A stretch of DNA of 64,000 bases from assembly GCA_002342585.1 (NCBI GenBank), contig DDQG01000029.1:54853-118852 (forward strand), read 5' to 3'. This DNA comes from Prevotellaceae bacterium UBA2448. Its GTDB lineage: Bacteria; Bacteroidota; Bacteroidia; Bacteroidales; Bacteroidaceae. Positions within the stretch are counted from its first letter, which is position 1. The number at the start of each line of letters is the position of its first letter. This document shows positions 46,454 to 54,179 of this stretch, in pieces. The notes below the pieces were generated by a model. That model saw only the letters and a list, made by a program, of their open reading frames with translations, had not been told where the DNA came from and did no database searches. A program made the translations under genes and the position numbers.

Positions 46454-48500
46454 AAGTCTGTTCCTGATATTACTACTACTGAGCCTTACATATAGCAGTA
46501 CGATGGCTCAGCAGCAGAACGTAAAAAAAGAAAACAATACAGGGTCGGGTGACGAGAAAAACTTGTCGCTCGATTCTGTTGTTGTTTCAGCATGGAAAAA
46601 TCACTCTTCGCTTCAAACTATACGCGGGGGCTACGAATGGGATATGGGGATCATGCACATACTCCCTAAATTCATGGGTAATGCCGATCCGATACGTCAC
46701 ACACAGGTGTTGCCAGGCATACAGACCAATGGAGAATATGCTGGAGGACTACACGTAGAGGGATGTGACAATCAGCACAATACGTACTCTATAAACGGAG
46801 TACCACTCTACAACGTGAGCCACATCCTTGGATTCTTTTCTACTTTCAATCCCACTCACTACACGCTGATGTCGCTCACAAAATCGCCTCAGGATGCTGC
46901 TGCTGACAATCGTCTCGGAGCCACACTCGATATGCAAATCTCTAACCAGCTCAACGATAGCGTAAGTCTTGATGTTGATGTAGGACTCATTTCTTCCCAG
47001 GGTACATTATGTCTTCCTTTGGGCAAAAAGACCAATCTGCTATTATCGGCACGCACTTCATACATTAATTTACTCTATTCACGATGGCTGCAATCTGACA
47101 ATGAAGAGTTAAAATACTCCTTCTACGACATAAATGCATCAGTTTTACATCAGTTTGACCAGAAGAACAGACTTCTGCTAGACTTCTATGCAGGCAAAGA
47201 CAACGGACGTGTATTCATCAGTGATTATCTGACTACTATTAAAGAACGCTGGGGTAACACAGCTGGTTCACTCCAATGGATACACAATGGCGCGAACGAC
47301 TTTTCGATGCGCCACATTCTTTATTGCACACATTACTTTAATAAACTATCACTCGATATGAATGCCTTTGCATTTCGTCTGCCATCCGATATTACAGACC
47401 TCGGTTACAAAGGTAAAATCATGTGGCGAGGACTCACAACCGGACTGGATGTCATTCAACACATGCTCATTCCGCAGCATGCAAATGTGATAAGCGACTT
47501 CCACTCCGTAAAGCCTGCTCCTTCTACTCAATGGGGAGGTGAATACTCGCTCTATGCTGACTACTCTCGTCGGTTCACAGACCGTATAAGTGTCAATTCA
47601 GGACTGAGATATACCATATTCCACTCCAACTCCGCTACTTACCACTCGCTTGCTCCAAACATTGGAGCTGTATATGATGCCGGCAAATGGAAGGTCTCTC
47701 TATCCTATGCCATGCGTAGCCAATATATGTTCCAAACGGGATTCTCGTCGCTCGGACTACCAACCGAATCATGGACAATGGCTGGTACGGACAACATCAT
47801 ACCACAGCTCGGACACGGTTTTACAGCTTCTTCGAGCATCAATATCGCGGGAGGCAGATATCAGTTGACACTCGATGCGTATTACCGATGGCTCGACGGA
47901 CAAGTAGAATACCAGGGAACTTTTTATGATTTTGTGGTGTCCGACTACCAACTGAATAAGCATCTGCTTCACGGAAGGGGACGCAATTTTGGAGTTAGCC
48001 TGATGCTTACTAAACGTACTGGACGGCTCACCGGCTGGCTATCATACTCATTTGGACGTGCTCTTCGTACTTTCGATAACAAAAATTTTAATGACACCTA
48101 TCCAGCCAGCCACGAACGTATCCACGAGTTGAACTTTCTGGTATCGTACAAACTTAGCCGACGACTCAATCTTGGTGCCACTTTCGTATTGGCTTCCGGC
48201 ACACCTTTTACAGCACCAAAGTATTTCTACATCATCAACCAGAAAATAGTGACGCAATACGCTGCTCATAATAGCAATCGATTGCCAGCATACAGCCGAC
48301 TCGACTTGTCGCTCAACTGCCGCCTGGGACGTCTGCAGTCGAAGACAGAGAAGGGATTAAACTTCTCACTCTACAATACTCTGCAACATTCAAATGCACT
48401 CTACTACGGAATGAAGATCTACCGAAACGAGGTAGCTTACAGGCGCGTCACTTTCTTGGTATACATGCTGCCATCACTAAGTTTCTATTACAAATTCTAA
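46434..48500 (+). CDS. TonB-dependent receptor-like outer-membrane protein
   Basis: 688 residues. The signal peptide is about 1-25 (ending TMAQQ). A plug-like region covers about 45-165 (MGNADPIRHTQVLPGIQ, then EGCDNQHNTYSINGVPLYN), then a large beta-barrel ends in SFYYKF. It lacks the N-terminal carboxypeptidase-like extension of SusC proteins and is shorter than they are. The DUF4249 lipoprotein follows after 29 bases, the usual pairing in Bacteroidota. It takes up an unknown ligand. The start overlaps the preceding lipoprotein gene by 20 bases. Confidence 0.85.
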   Translation: MRGLTGKSLFLILLLLSLTYSSTMAQQQNVKKENNTGSGDEKNLSLDSVVVSAWKNHSSLQTIRGGYEWDMGIMHILPKFMGNADPIRHTQVLPGIQTNGEYAGGLHVEGCDNQHNTYSINGVPLYNVSHILGFFSTFNPTHYTLMSLTKSPQDAAADNRLGATLDMQISNQLNDSVSLDVDVGLISSQGTLCLPLGKKTNLLLSARTSYINLLYSRWLQSDNEELKYSFYDINASVLHQFDQKNRLLLDFYAGKDNGRVFISDYLTTIKERWGNTAGSLQWIHNGANDFSMRHILYCTHYFNKLSLDMNAFAFRLPSDITDLGYKGKIMWRGLTTGLDVIQHMLIPQHANVISDFHSVKPAPSTQWGGEYSLYADYSRRFTDRISVNSGLRYTIFHSNSATYHSLAPNIGAVYDAGKWKVSLSYAMRSQYMFQTGFSSLGLPTESWTMAGTDNIIPQLGHGFTASSSINIAGGRYQLTLDAYYRWLDGQVEYQGTFYDFVVSDYQLNKHLLHGRGRNFGVSLMLTKRTGRLTGWLSYSFGRALRTFDNKNFNDTYPASHERIHELNFLVSYKLSRRLNLGATFVLASGTPFTAPKYFYIINQKIVTQYAAHNSNRLPAYSRLDLSLNCRLGRLQSKTEKGLNFSLYNTLQHSNALYYGMKIYRNEVAYRRVTFLVYMLPSLSFYYKF

Positions 48501-48529
48501 AACCTATGCCATTGAAAACAGAATAAATT

Positions 48530-49396
48530 ATGACATATAGATTACCTTTTATATTATCATTGCTTTGTATGCTCTCGGTGGTTGCCTGCAAAGGCAACAT
48601 AGAACCCGGCAAGACAGAAAACATTGTTGTGGAAGGTTGGATAGAAGACGGAGGTTTCCCCATAGTCATGCTTACTACAAGTGTATCACTATCGGATGAT
48701 TATGAGGGCAAAGAAGAACTAAAGAAACACCTGATAAATTGGGCAAAGGTGACTATCTCGGACGGTACGCAAGAAGTCATACTCACAGGCATGTACGATA
48801 CACTCTACTTTCCTCCTTATATATATACTACTGGAGCCATGCGTGGAAAAACAGGACATACATACAGATTGAAAGTTGAATACGAGAACTACATAGCAAC
48901 AGCTACGACAACAATACTTCCAAGCGTAAATCTGGATTCCGTAACAGTAGCACCATGTGCTGAGAGCGACACCCTGTACCAATTGACAGCCCACTTTACA
49001 GATAATCCCGACACTCGCAACTACTATCTACTCCTGATAAACAATGGTTTGGAGTATAGCCAGCCCCTTATAAGCTATATGGGATATTTGGATGACGCCG
49101 TGACTGCCTCCAAGAATATTTCAATACCGGTTTATAAGGAGCAGAAACTGATGACAAACGAACATTACACCCCCTACTTCAGCAAATCTGACACCGTAGT
49201 AGTAAAACTTGCTCACGTTAATTCGGAAGCATTCAACTACTGGAAAGACATACAAGGCTCCGTATCTTTTTCTACGAGTATGTTTATGCCTGTAAGCACA
49301 AACGTGCAATCAAATGTCACTGGAGGCATAGGATACTGGCAAGGTTATGGCATTTCCACTAGAACAGTTATAATAAATAATCATTTGAAGAAATAA
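48530..49396 (+). CDS. DUF4249 lipoprotein
   Basis: 288 residues. The signal ends in a lipobox (LSVVAC, Cys20). NIVVEGWIEDGGFPIVMLTTSVSL near 31-54, KVTISDGTQEVIL, and TGHTYRLKVEYENYIATATTTIL near 108-131 are the DUF4249 signatures, a beta-sandwich family encoded beside TonB-dependent receptors. It probably forms a surface lid or ligand-binding partner for the receptor at 46434. It is the last gene of the operator-3 operon. A repeat-rich spacer follows. Confidence 0.85.
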   Translation: MTYRLPFILSLLCMLSVVACKGNIEPGKTENIVVEGWIEDGGFPIVMLTTSVSLSDDYEGKEELKKHLINWAKVTISDGTQEVILTGMYDTLYFPPYIYTTGAMRGKTGHTYRLKVEYENYIATATTTILPSVNLDSVTVAPCAESDTLYQLTAHFTDNPDTRNYYLLLINNGLEYSQPLISYMGYLDDAVTASKNISIPVYKEQKLMTNEHYTPYFSKSDTVVVKLAHVNSEAFNYWKDIQGSVSFSTSMFMPVSTNVQSNVTGGIGYWQGYGISTRTVIINNHLKK

Positions 49397-49608
49397 CTCT
49401 TGTAACCACACTTTCTGGTTGCAGCTTATTCTTTAAAAGCATTTGGATATATAATAACTACTCAAACGCCTCCAAAAGGACAAAGGACAAAAAGGACAAA
49501 AAACGATAACGAAAACGATAACGAAAACTTAATTATGCATTATGAATTATGAATTATGCATTAATACTAACCTTTAACCGTTAACACTTAACCATTAACC
49601 ATTAACCC
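49397..49608. repeat. Composite simple-sequence spacer, copy A
   Basis: After about 60 unremarkable bases there is a GGACAAA element (49464-49498, also at 42438-42473), then CGATAACGAAAA units, then an AATTATGCATTATG block, then TTAACCATTAACC units. The same families occur in the same order at 53501-53752. The spacer runs straight into the remnant gene at 49612. No intact gene is present. Confidence 0.8.
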
Positions 49609-49611
49609 TTA

Positions 49612-49710
49612 ACCATCCCCTTTTATTTCTTGTTGCGACATAAACTCCACGGGGTAACCCAATGCGTCACCGATAGCTCCACCAATCAGCGAACTGTGTT
49701 TAGTTTTGCT
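49612..49710 (-). pseudogene. Remnant of an ADP-ribosylglycohydrolase gene (N-terminal piece)
   Basis: On the minus strand this reads HSSLIGGAIGDALGYPVEF followed by MSQQEIKGDG and a stop at 49609. The GGAIGDALGYPVEF segment is the N-terminal signature of DraG/ADP-ribosylglycohydrolases, whose acidic residues bind the two Mg2+ ions. Only about 30 codons remain, and a stop lies directly upstream. The downstream part has been replaced by the simple-sequence spacer, so the gene is dead. Confidence 0.6.
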
Positions 49711-49735
49711 TTAACTATCTTACATTTTATATAAT

Positions 49736-49767
49736 TTTGTAATATTATAAAGAAATGTATATCTTTG
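49736..49767 (+). promoter_or_regulatory. Bacteroidota promoter for the membrane-protein pair
   Basis: TTTG at 49736-49739, a 20-base spacer and TATCTTTG at 49760-49767. The ATG at 49803 is 35 bases downstream. Confidence 0.7.
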
Positions 49768-49802
49768 CATCATGGTAGCATTTGTAAACTGACTATTATA
49801 TA

Positions 49803-50303
49803 ATGAGTGGAATGCAAGGCACAGGAAACAAAATGATAATAAGACGGGCAATGATGGTTGTCGGTTTTATATTGCTGATGTTATTGTTTGTGATGGCGCT
49901 GCGCTATTACACAATGGGAACTGTAGCTCTTACAGGTACTGCCATATTGGCTATTATGACCGCAAGGGTGAGAGTAGCCATGAAAGGATATCAATATCGT
50001 CATTCATTAGGATTTCGTTTTCTTTTGTTGATGACAGGCACATCGTGTTTCTACTTGATAATTCCATGCAAATGGCTGGCTGAAACCCTTTATCATTATA
50101 CCAATCGTTTGATGACGCCCGTCTTCACATTTGCAACAATTGCCATTTTGGCTCTTCTTTTGTTCTTTTGGGCTCGATCAAGGTATAATTACCAATGTAA
50201 GGAGGGACATGAGAAATTATCCCGTCCATATATCATACTTATGGTGCTATCCATAGGCATTTTATGTGCACAAATGTTAGGTTCAATCAGTGCAGATATA
50301 TAA
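49803..50303 (+). CDS. Four-helix membrane protein of unknown function
   Basis: 166 residues with four hydrophobic segments: about 15-32 (AMMVVGFILLMLLFVMAL), 37-52, 68-87 (FRFLLLMTGTSCFYLIIP), 101-120 and a last one near 144-160. Loops are short and basic (RVRVAMKGYQYRHS), so it is an inner-membrane protein. I recognise no family. It has its own consensus promoter, and the next gene starts 2 bases after its stop, so they form a two-gene operon. Confidence 0.65.
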   Translation: MSGMQGTGNKMIIRRAMMVVGFILLMLLFVMALRYYTMGTVALTGTAILAIMTARVRVAMKGYQYRHSLGFRFLLLMTGTSCFYLIIPCKWLAETLYHYTNRLMTPVFTFATIAILALLLFFWARSRYNYQCKEGHEKLSRPYIILMVLSIGILCAQMLGSISADI

Positions 50304-50305
50304 AT

Positions 50306-51403
50306 ATGAATACCTCATATCCGATAACCAACGAAGCAAGCAACTCGCTGTTAAAGCGCGTTATTAAAACTATTCTTGCCAGCAATAATTTTTATAACTA
50401 CTACCGTAGCGTTTCTCCTAGAAACTCAAAAGTTGACATTAATAATGTTCAAGAAGAATGGTGTCTTCCTCAGCTCATCTTTCCATCTGACATACCCGAT
50501 TTTAGTCATCTGCCAGAGTTAACCAGACACTCTTTCATTGTTGCCGGCTTTTCAACCTACCGCGGTGGAAGCGGAGAAAGCGGACTTGCCGATGAAGACG
50601 ATCCTGAATTGAGGATTATAATTGTTGCCGAGGGTGAGAGTGCCTTTTCGGAGGATGGCGTAGATTATTGTGAATATGAATTTCATGGAACGTTGCCCCT
50701 GCCTCATTTCGATTATGATGCAGAAACCTTAAAGGATGCTGTCAATGAGGTAATTCTGTTGATCAAAAGTCTGAGTGCGGACAATGCACAACAATGGACA
50801 ACCAGGCTACATTTGGCATTAGACTTGCTATCCTCTAACGGTAGACCGTTGAAAATACTCGAGACCATGGGGTTATATGACTTTGAGGCATTGCGGTCGA
50901 TGATTGTCCAGAAGTATGGCACAGATAATTCGGTAGCAATTCAAGCAATTCACAACCTGGAGCACCACCTGTACCTTTATACTATGACGTGCATAAACAG
51001 GACGCCTAATTCAGTTTCTTCTGATACTAAAGAAGAGAAGTCCATTCTCCCTACCGGTTCCAAACATTCAGAGGCATGGATTTCTAACATCAAGACGCAA
51101 CGTCCGGAAGAGTATAAATGGTTGAAGTACATACATTGCCCATCACTTCCCGACCACATCACTGAGCCTACCTACATTTCTGACCTGCTGCCTGAGAACT
51201 GGCCGGATGATATCGAAGCTATGCATCAATATCTTCAATGGACTGAATCAGATGAAGCCAACTTGAAATCATCACTCGGCAATACAACCAACGATGCTTA
51301 TATGGAGTCTATAAGACAGTTGGTCAGAAAGAAATTACGCAAGGAGGCTGTCAAGGAATTCAATAATAAGAAAATGGAATGGATGGTGCTTTACAATAGG
51401 TAA
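50306..51403 (+). CDS. Hypothetical soluble protein
   Basis: 365 residues from the ATG at 50306, which is chosen because it follows the upstream stop by 2 bases; an in-frame start at 50264 would overlap the membrane gene. No signal peptide or membrane helix is seen. The first half is mixed alpha/beta with an acidic stretch (GGSGESGLADEDDPELRIIIVAEGE near 87-111). The C-terminus is helical and charged (RKKLRKEAVKEFNNKKMEW). No catalytic motif or family is recognised. It is presumably a cytoplasmic partner of the membrane protein. Confidence 0.55.
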   Translation: MNTSYPITNEASNSLLKRVIKTILASNNFYNYYRSVSPRNSKVDINNVQEEWCLPQLIFPSDIPDFSHLPELTRHSFIVAGFSTYRGGSGESGLADEDDPELRIIIVAEGESAFSEDGVDYCEYEFHGTLPLPHFDYDAETLKDAVNEVILLIKSLSADNAQQWTTRLHLALDLLSSNGRPLKILETMGLYDFEALRSMIVQKYGTDNSVAIQAIHNLEHHLYLYTMTCINRTPNSVSSDTKEEKSILPTGSKHSEAWISNIKTQRPEEYKWLKYIHCPSLPDHITEPTYISDLLPENWPDDIEAMHQYLQWTESDEANLKSSLGNTTNDAYMESIRQLVRKKLRKEAVKEFNNKKMEWMVLYNR

Positions 51404-51428
51404 GCCTTAAACCATCATGTGTTTCAAC

Positions 51429-52535
51429 CTACCATTTAGGGTATATGTGAATTCTAAACCAGTATCCATTTTTCTCTTTTTTGTAAAGTCCAATTTCAAC
51501 TTTGTAATTATTTCCTTGCTGGGTTTCACTATATTCCCAATAAATATGCGAATTATCTCCTTCCTTTGCGGGGGGAAATATGATTCCTTCTTGTTTAATT
51601 TCACTTACATACTTAAGTACTATTTGTAGAGCTTCCTCTTCAGTTAAAGAAGAATTGAGATATGTTTCATAACACCAGTCTATTCTGCCAGACTTATTAA
51701 AGCTCAAATATGCACTCTTAACCGGAACTCCATGATAAATCCCGATAGATTCCTCAACCTTTACAAAAGAATCATAAACGTTGATTTTTTCAAAGCCTTC
51801 TTTCTTGATTAACTGGACAGCTTTTTCTTTTGTCAATCCTTTGCCATCCTTTGGAAGAAAACCAAATGGATAGAATGTCATTGATGCCGCTGAAAGCACC
51901 CTTTTCCCAGGAGAAATATTCGGGGATGAACCAGTCGTGCTATTTCCTGAAAATACAGCGCCATTGCTTTTAAGTTTATCATAACTTTGACTGATAATAG
52001 AAGAGGTCAGGATTTTCATCAGTTTCGGTTCCAGAATATATGAGCACTTTGAATCGGACCAAACCTCCATTTCCTCAATATCGCTTTTACACAGTATTTC
52101 TATGTCTGATCTGGGAAATTCTGCAGAAATTATAACGGATGACCATACTCCACCATCAATAACCTTTTTTCCATTATTTATGATAGTAACGGGTAAATCT
52201 GCCGATTTCCCATCGGATAGACGAAACACACATCGCTTTTTAAGCATTTCGTAGGTTGGTAACACGTCTGCTAAATCGTTAAATATGACATCGTCACTAG
52301 TAAAAAATCTAAATGCCAACAAAACATTATTGTCATTAGCCTTCCATGTGGTTGTTATACCAACATCCCACATTGAATTTGTCGCATAGTCCACAGAAAA
52401 AATATCTGAGGCTTGACAAATAATTATTCGCTGATTACCAGTACCACTGGTAATTACGTTATACTTAATTCCGTTCTGTGCATGAGCAATATATGACATC
52501 AATGCACAGAGAATAATCAGAAAATGTTTTTTCAT
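51429..52535 (-). CDS. Exported hypothetical protein
   Basis: 368 residues from the ATG at 52535, which gives a clean signal peptide (KKHFLIILCALMSYIAHAQ). A TTG at 52562 would add nine residues and is less likely. The body is mixed, with IDWCYETYLNSSLTEEEALQIVLKYVSEIK near 290-320 and a final YKVEIGLYKKEKNGYWFRIHIYPKW that suggests a beta-sheet domain. No family recognised. It lies 23 bases downstream of the DnaJ-like zinc-cluster protein and is probably co-transcribed from the same promoter. Confidence 0.6.
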   Translation of the reverse strand: MKKHFLIILCALMSYIAHAQNGIKYNVITSGTGNQRIIICQASDIFSVDYATNSMWDVGITTTWKANDNNVLLAFRFFTSDDVIFNDLADVLPTYEMLKKRCVFRLSDGKSADLPVTIINNGKKVIDGGVWSSVIISAEFPRSDIEILCKSDIEEMEVWSDSKCSYILEPKLMKILTSSIISQSYDKLKSNGAVFSGNSTTGSSPNISPGKRVLSAASMTFYPFGFLPKDGKGLTKEKAVQLIKKEGFEKINVYDSFVKVEESIGIYHGVPVKSAYLSFNKSGRIDWCYETYLNSSLTEEEALQIVLKYVSEIKQEGIIFPPAKEGDNSHIYWEYSETQQGNNYKVEIGLYKKEKNGYWFRIHIYPKW

Positions 52536-52558
52536 AATACTAATTCGAATTCGTATTA

Positions 52559-53305
52559 TCAATTTTTATACCCGCTTCCGCCACATTGGCTACACATGCC
52601 AGAACCTCTACAATAGCCACAACGACCAGAGCCATTGCAAAAAGAACATTGGATAGTTCCACCAAACGTACCGCTCACAGTTCCTCTACCATAGCAATGG
52701 GCACATGAGCGTGAACCATGACAATAGTATTTATCATATACGGTTCCAGACCGACTACAATTACCCGATCCTAAACAGTTCTGACATTTGCTGGCGGGTC
52801 TTGAATTCGGTTGCTGATAAGTTCCCCCCTGTTGGGGTGCAGCCCCGCCTCCACTGGAATTACCAGTATACTCACTTATATGATTGCCAGCAACAAAATA
52901 GGTGTCTGTAACACTTTGAATATTCACTCCTGGCATCTGAGGTAGCGGCTGATAATATGCATTTATGATAATTCTGAACCGCAATTCCTTCTGTATAGGG
53001 TTATATATATACATAGAGATTGTATTACCATCATCCCCGCCATAACATAACCATTCACCGTCATTCTTCCAATAATTTGTTGTATTTCCATCTACTACAA
53101 TTCTATTACGGTATATTGCCACATTATGAAGACTAGGTTGCCCCGTTCTTGCAAGCTGGTTTCCTGAGTTTATAATGCCGGTATTTGTAAACAAGCCCTT
53201 GTTTAAGAGGGTTGAAGATGACTGTCCTTGAATGTTTTGCGTAGAAAATGAAACTAAAACTAACAGTACAAAAAACAAGCGAGATAAAAACTTCGTATTT
53301 TCCAT
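52559..53305 (-). CDS. Exported protein with DnaJ-type cysteine-rich domain
   Basis: 248 residues from the ATG at 53305, chosen because it gives a signal peptide (TKFLSRLFFVLLVLVSFSTQNIQGQ). The middle (about 50-150) looks beta-rich. The C-terminus (about 175-248) is packed with CxxCxGxG-like units: CQNCLGSG, CAHCYGRG, CSFCNGSG, CGYCRGSG and CSQCGGSG, the zinc-binding repeat of DnaJ. There is no J-domain. Cysteine clusters of this type are unusual in an exported protein, since the periplasm is oxidising. A consensus promoter lies just upstream. Confidence 0.72.
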   Translation of the reverse strand: MENTKFLSRLFFVLLVLVSFSTQNIQGQSSSTLLNKGLFTNTGIINSGNQLARTGQPSLHNVAIYRNRIVVDGNTTNYWKNDGEWLCYGGDDGNTISMYIYNPIQKELRFRIIINAYYQPLPQMPGVNIQSVTDTYFVAGNHISEYTGNSSGGGAAPQQGGTYQQPNSRPASKCQNCLGSGNCSRSGTVYDKYYCHGSRSCAHCYGRGTVSGTFGGTIQCSFCNGSGRCGYCRGSGMCSQCGGSGYKN

Positions 53306-53351
53306 ATTACTATTTTTTTTAGATTGGTTAATAAAGTCATCGATTGTGCCG

Positions 53352-53382
53352 CAAAAATAACAAACATTCATTAATTCGCAAA
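53352..53382 (-). promoter_or_regulatory. Promoter of the exported zinc-cluster operon
   Basis: On the minus strand, TTTG (53379-53382), a 19-base spacer and TATTTTTG (53352-53359); 46 bases before the ATG. Confidence 0.7.
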
Positions 53383-53500
53383 AAATTCTGTAAATACATT
53401 ATTTTTTTTTTGAAAAACATTTCCGTGTGCGTCCCCATATTTTAAGCCTCCAAACTATACTTTACACAACAAGCATAGTTCAATATCATTAAAATTCTTT

Positions 53501-53752
53501 AAACGATAACCTTAACCTTAACGATAACGATAACGAAAGACGAAGGACGAAAAACGAAGGACGAAAGACGAAAGACGAAAGACGATAACTAAAACGATAA
53601 CGATAACGATAACGAAAACGATAACGATAACGATAACCAAAACGAAAACGATAACGAAAACGATAACGAAGACCAAAACGAAAACTTAATTATGCATTAT
53701 GAATTATGCATTATGCATTAATACTAACCTTTAACCATTAACCATTAACCAT
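53501..53752. repeat. Composite simple-sequence spacer, copy B
   Basis: About 250 bases made of CGATAA/CGAAAA units, a run of GACGAAAG/GACGAAGG octamers, more CGATAACGAAAA units, an AATTATGCATTATG block and TTAACCATTAACC units that run into the 3' end of the 53745 gene. Block order matches copy A at 49464-49611. No gene is seen in 53400-53744. Confidence 0.85.
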
Positions 53753-54179
53753 CAATTTCTTCCCACGCTTTTCTATAGCTCTCGGCATCGAATGAAGTGC
53801 CGGTCAGCGAGTGCAACAGCTTCATCACCTGTTCCAACTTATATTCTGCATTCTGTTCCGACCCCTCCCATATCAGTATGCTCACTCCGTCCCTCAGGTG
53901 CAAACCGGAACACTGCACGAACACCACGGCATCGTTGTACGACAGGAACGTATGTTCAGCCAGTAGCAAGACCAAATCCAGCCAACCACCCTTCGACCTC
54001 TCCCTACACAGTCTGATGGTGTATGCATACAGAGCCCTTAACGACTGAAACGGAACAATGCGATCATCCCCAGTCTTGAACAGGAAGGGGTCAACCATCT
54101 TCATATATTCCGATATATTCCCTTCCACCACAGCCTTGCTGTTCGACTTATTTATTCTTACTTTTGCCAGATTTCTCAT
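53745..54179 (-). CDS. Hypothetical protein, last gene of the primase cassette
   Basis: 144 residues, soluble and mostly helical, with Lys/Arg-rich N-terminus (RNLAKVRINKSNSK). RIVPFQSLRALYAYTIRLCRERSKGGWLDLVLLLAEH near 40-76 is its most distinctive part. No family recognised. The start lies 32 bases inside the primase-helicase gene, so the two are translationally coupled. The 3' end reads directly into simple repeats, and its last residues (EEIDG) are partly encoded by them. Confidence 0.5.
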   Translation of the reverse strand: MRNLAKVRINKSNSKAVVEGNISEYMKMVDPFLFKTGDDRIVPFQSLRALYAYTIRLCRERSKGGWLDLVLLLAEHTFLSYNDAVVFVQCSGLHLRDGVSILIWEGSEQNAEYKLEQVMKLLHSLTGTSFDAESYRKAWEEIDG

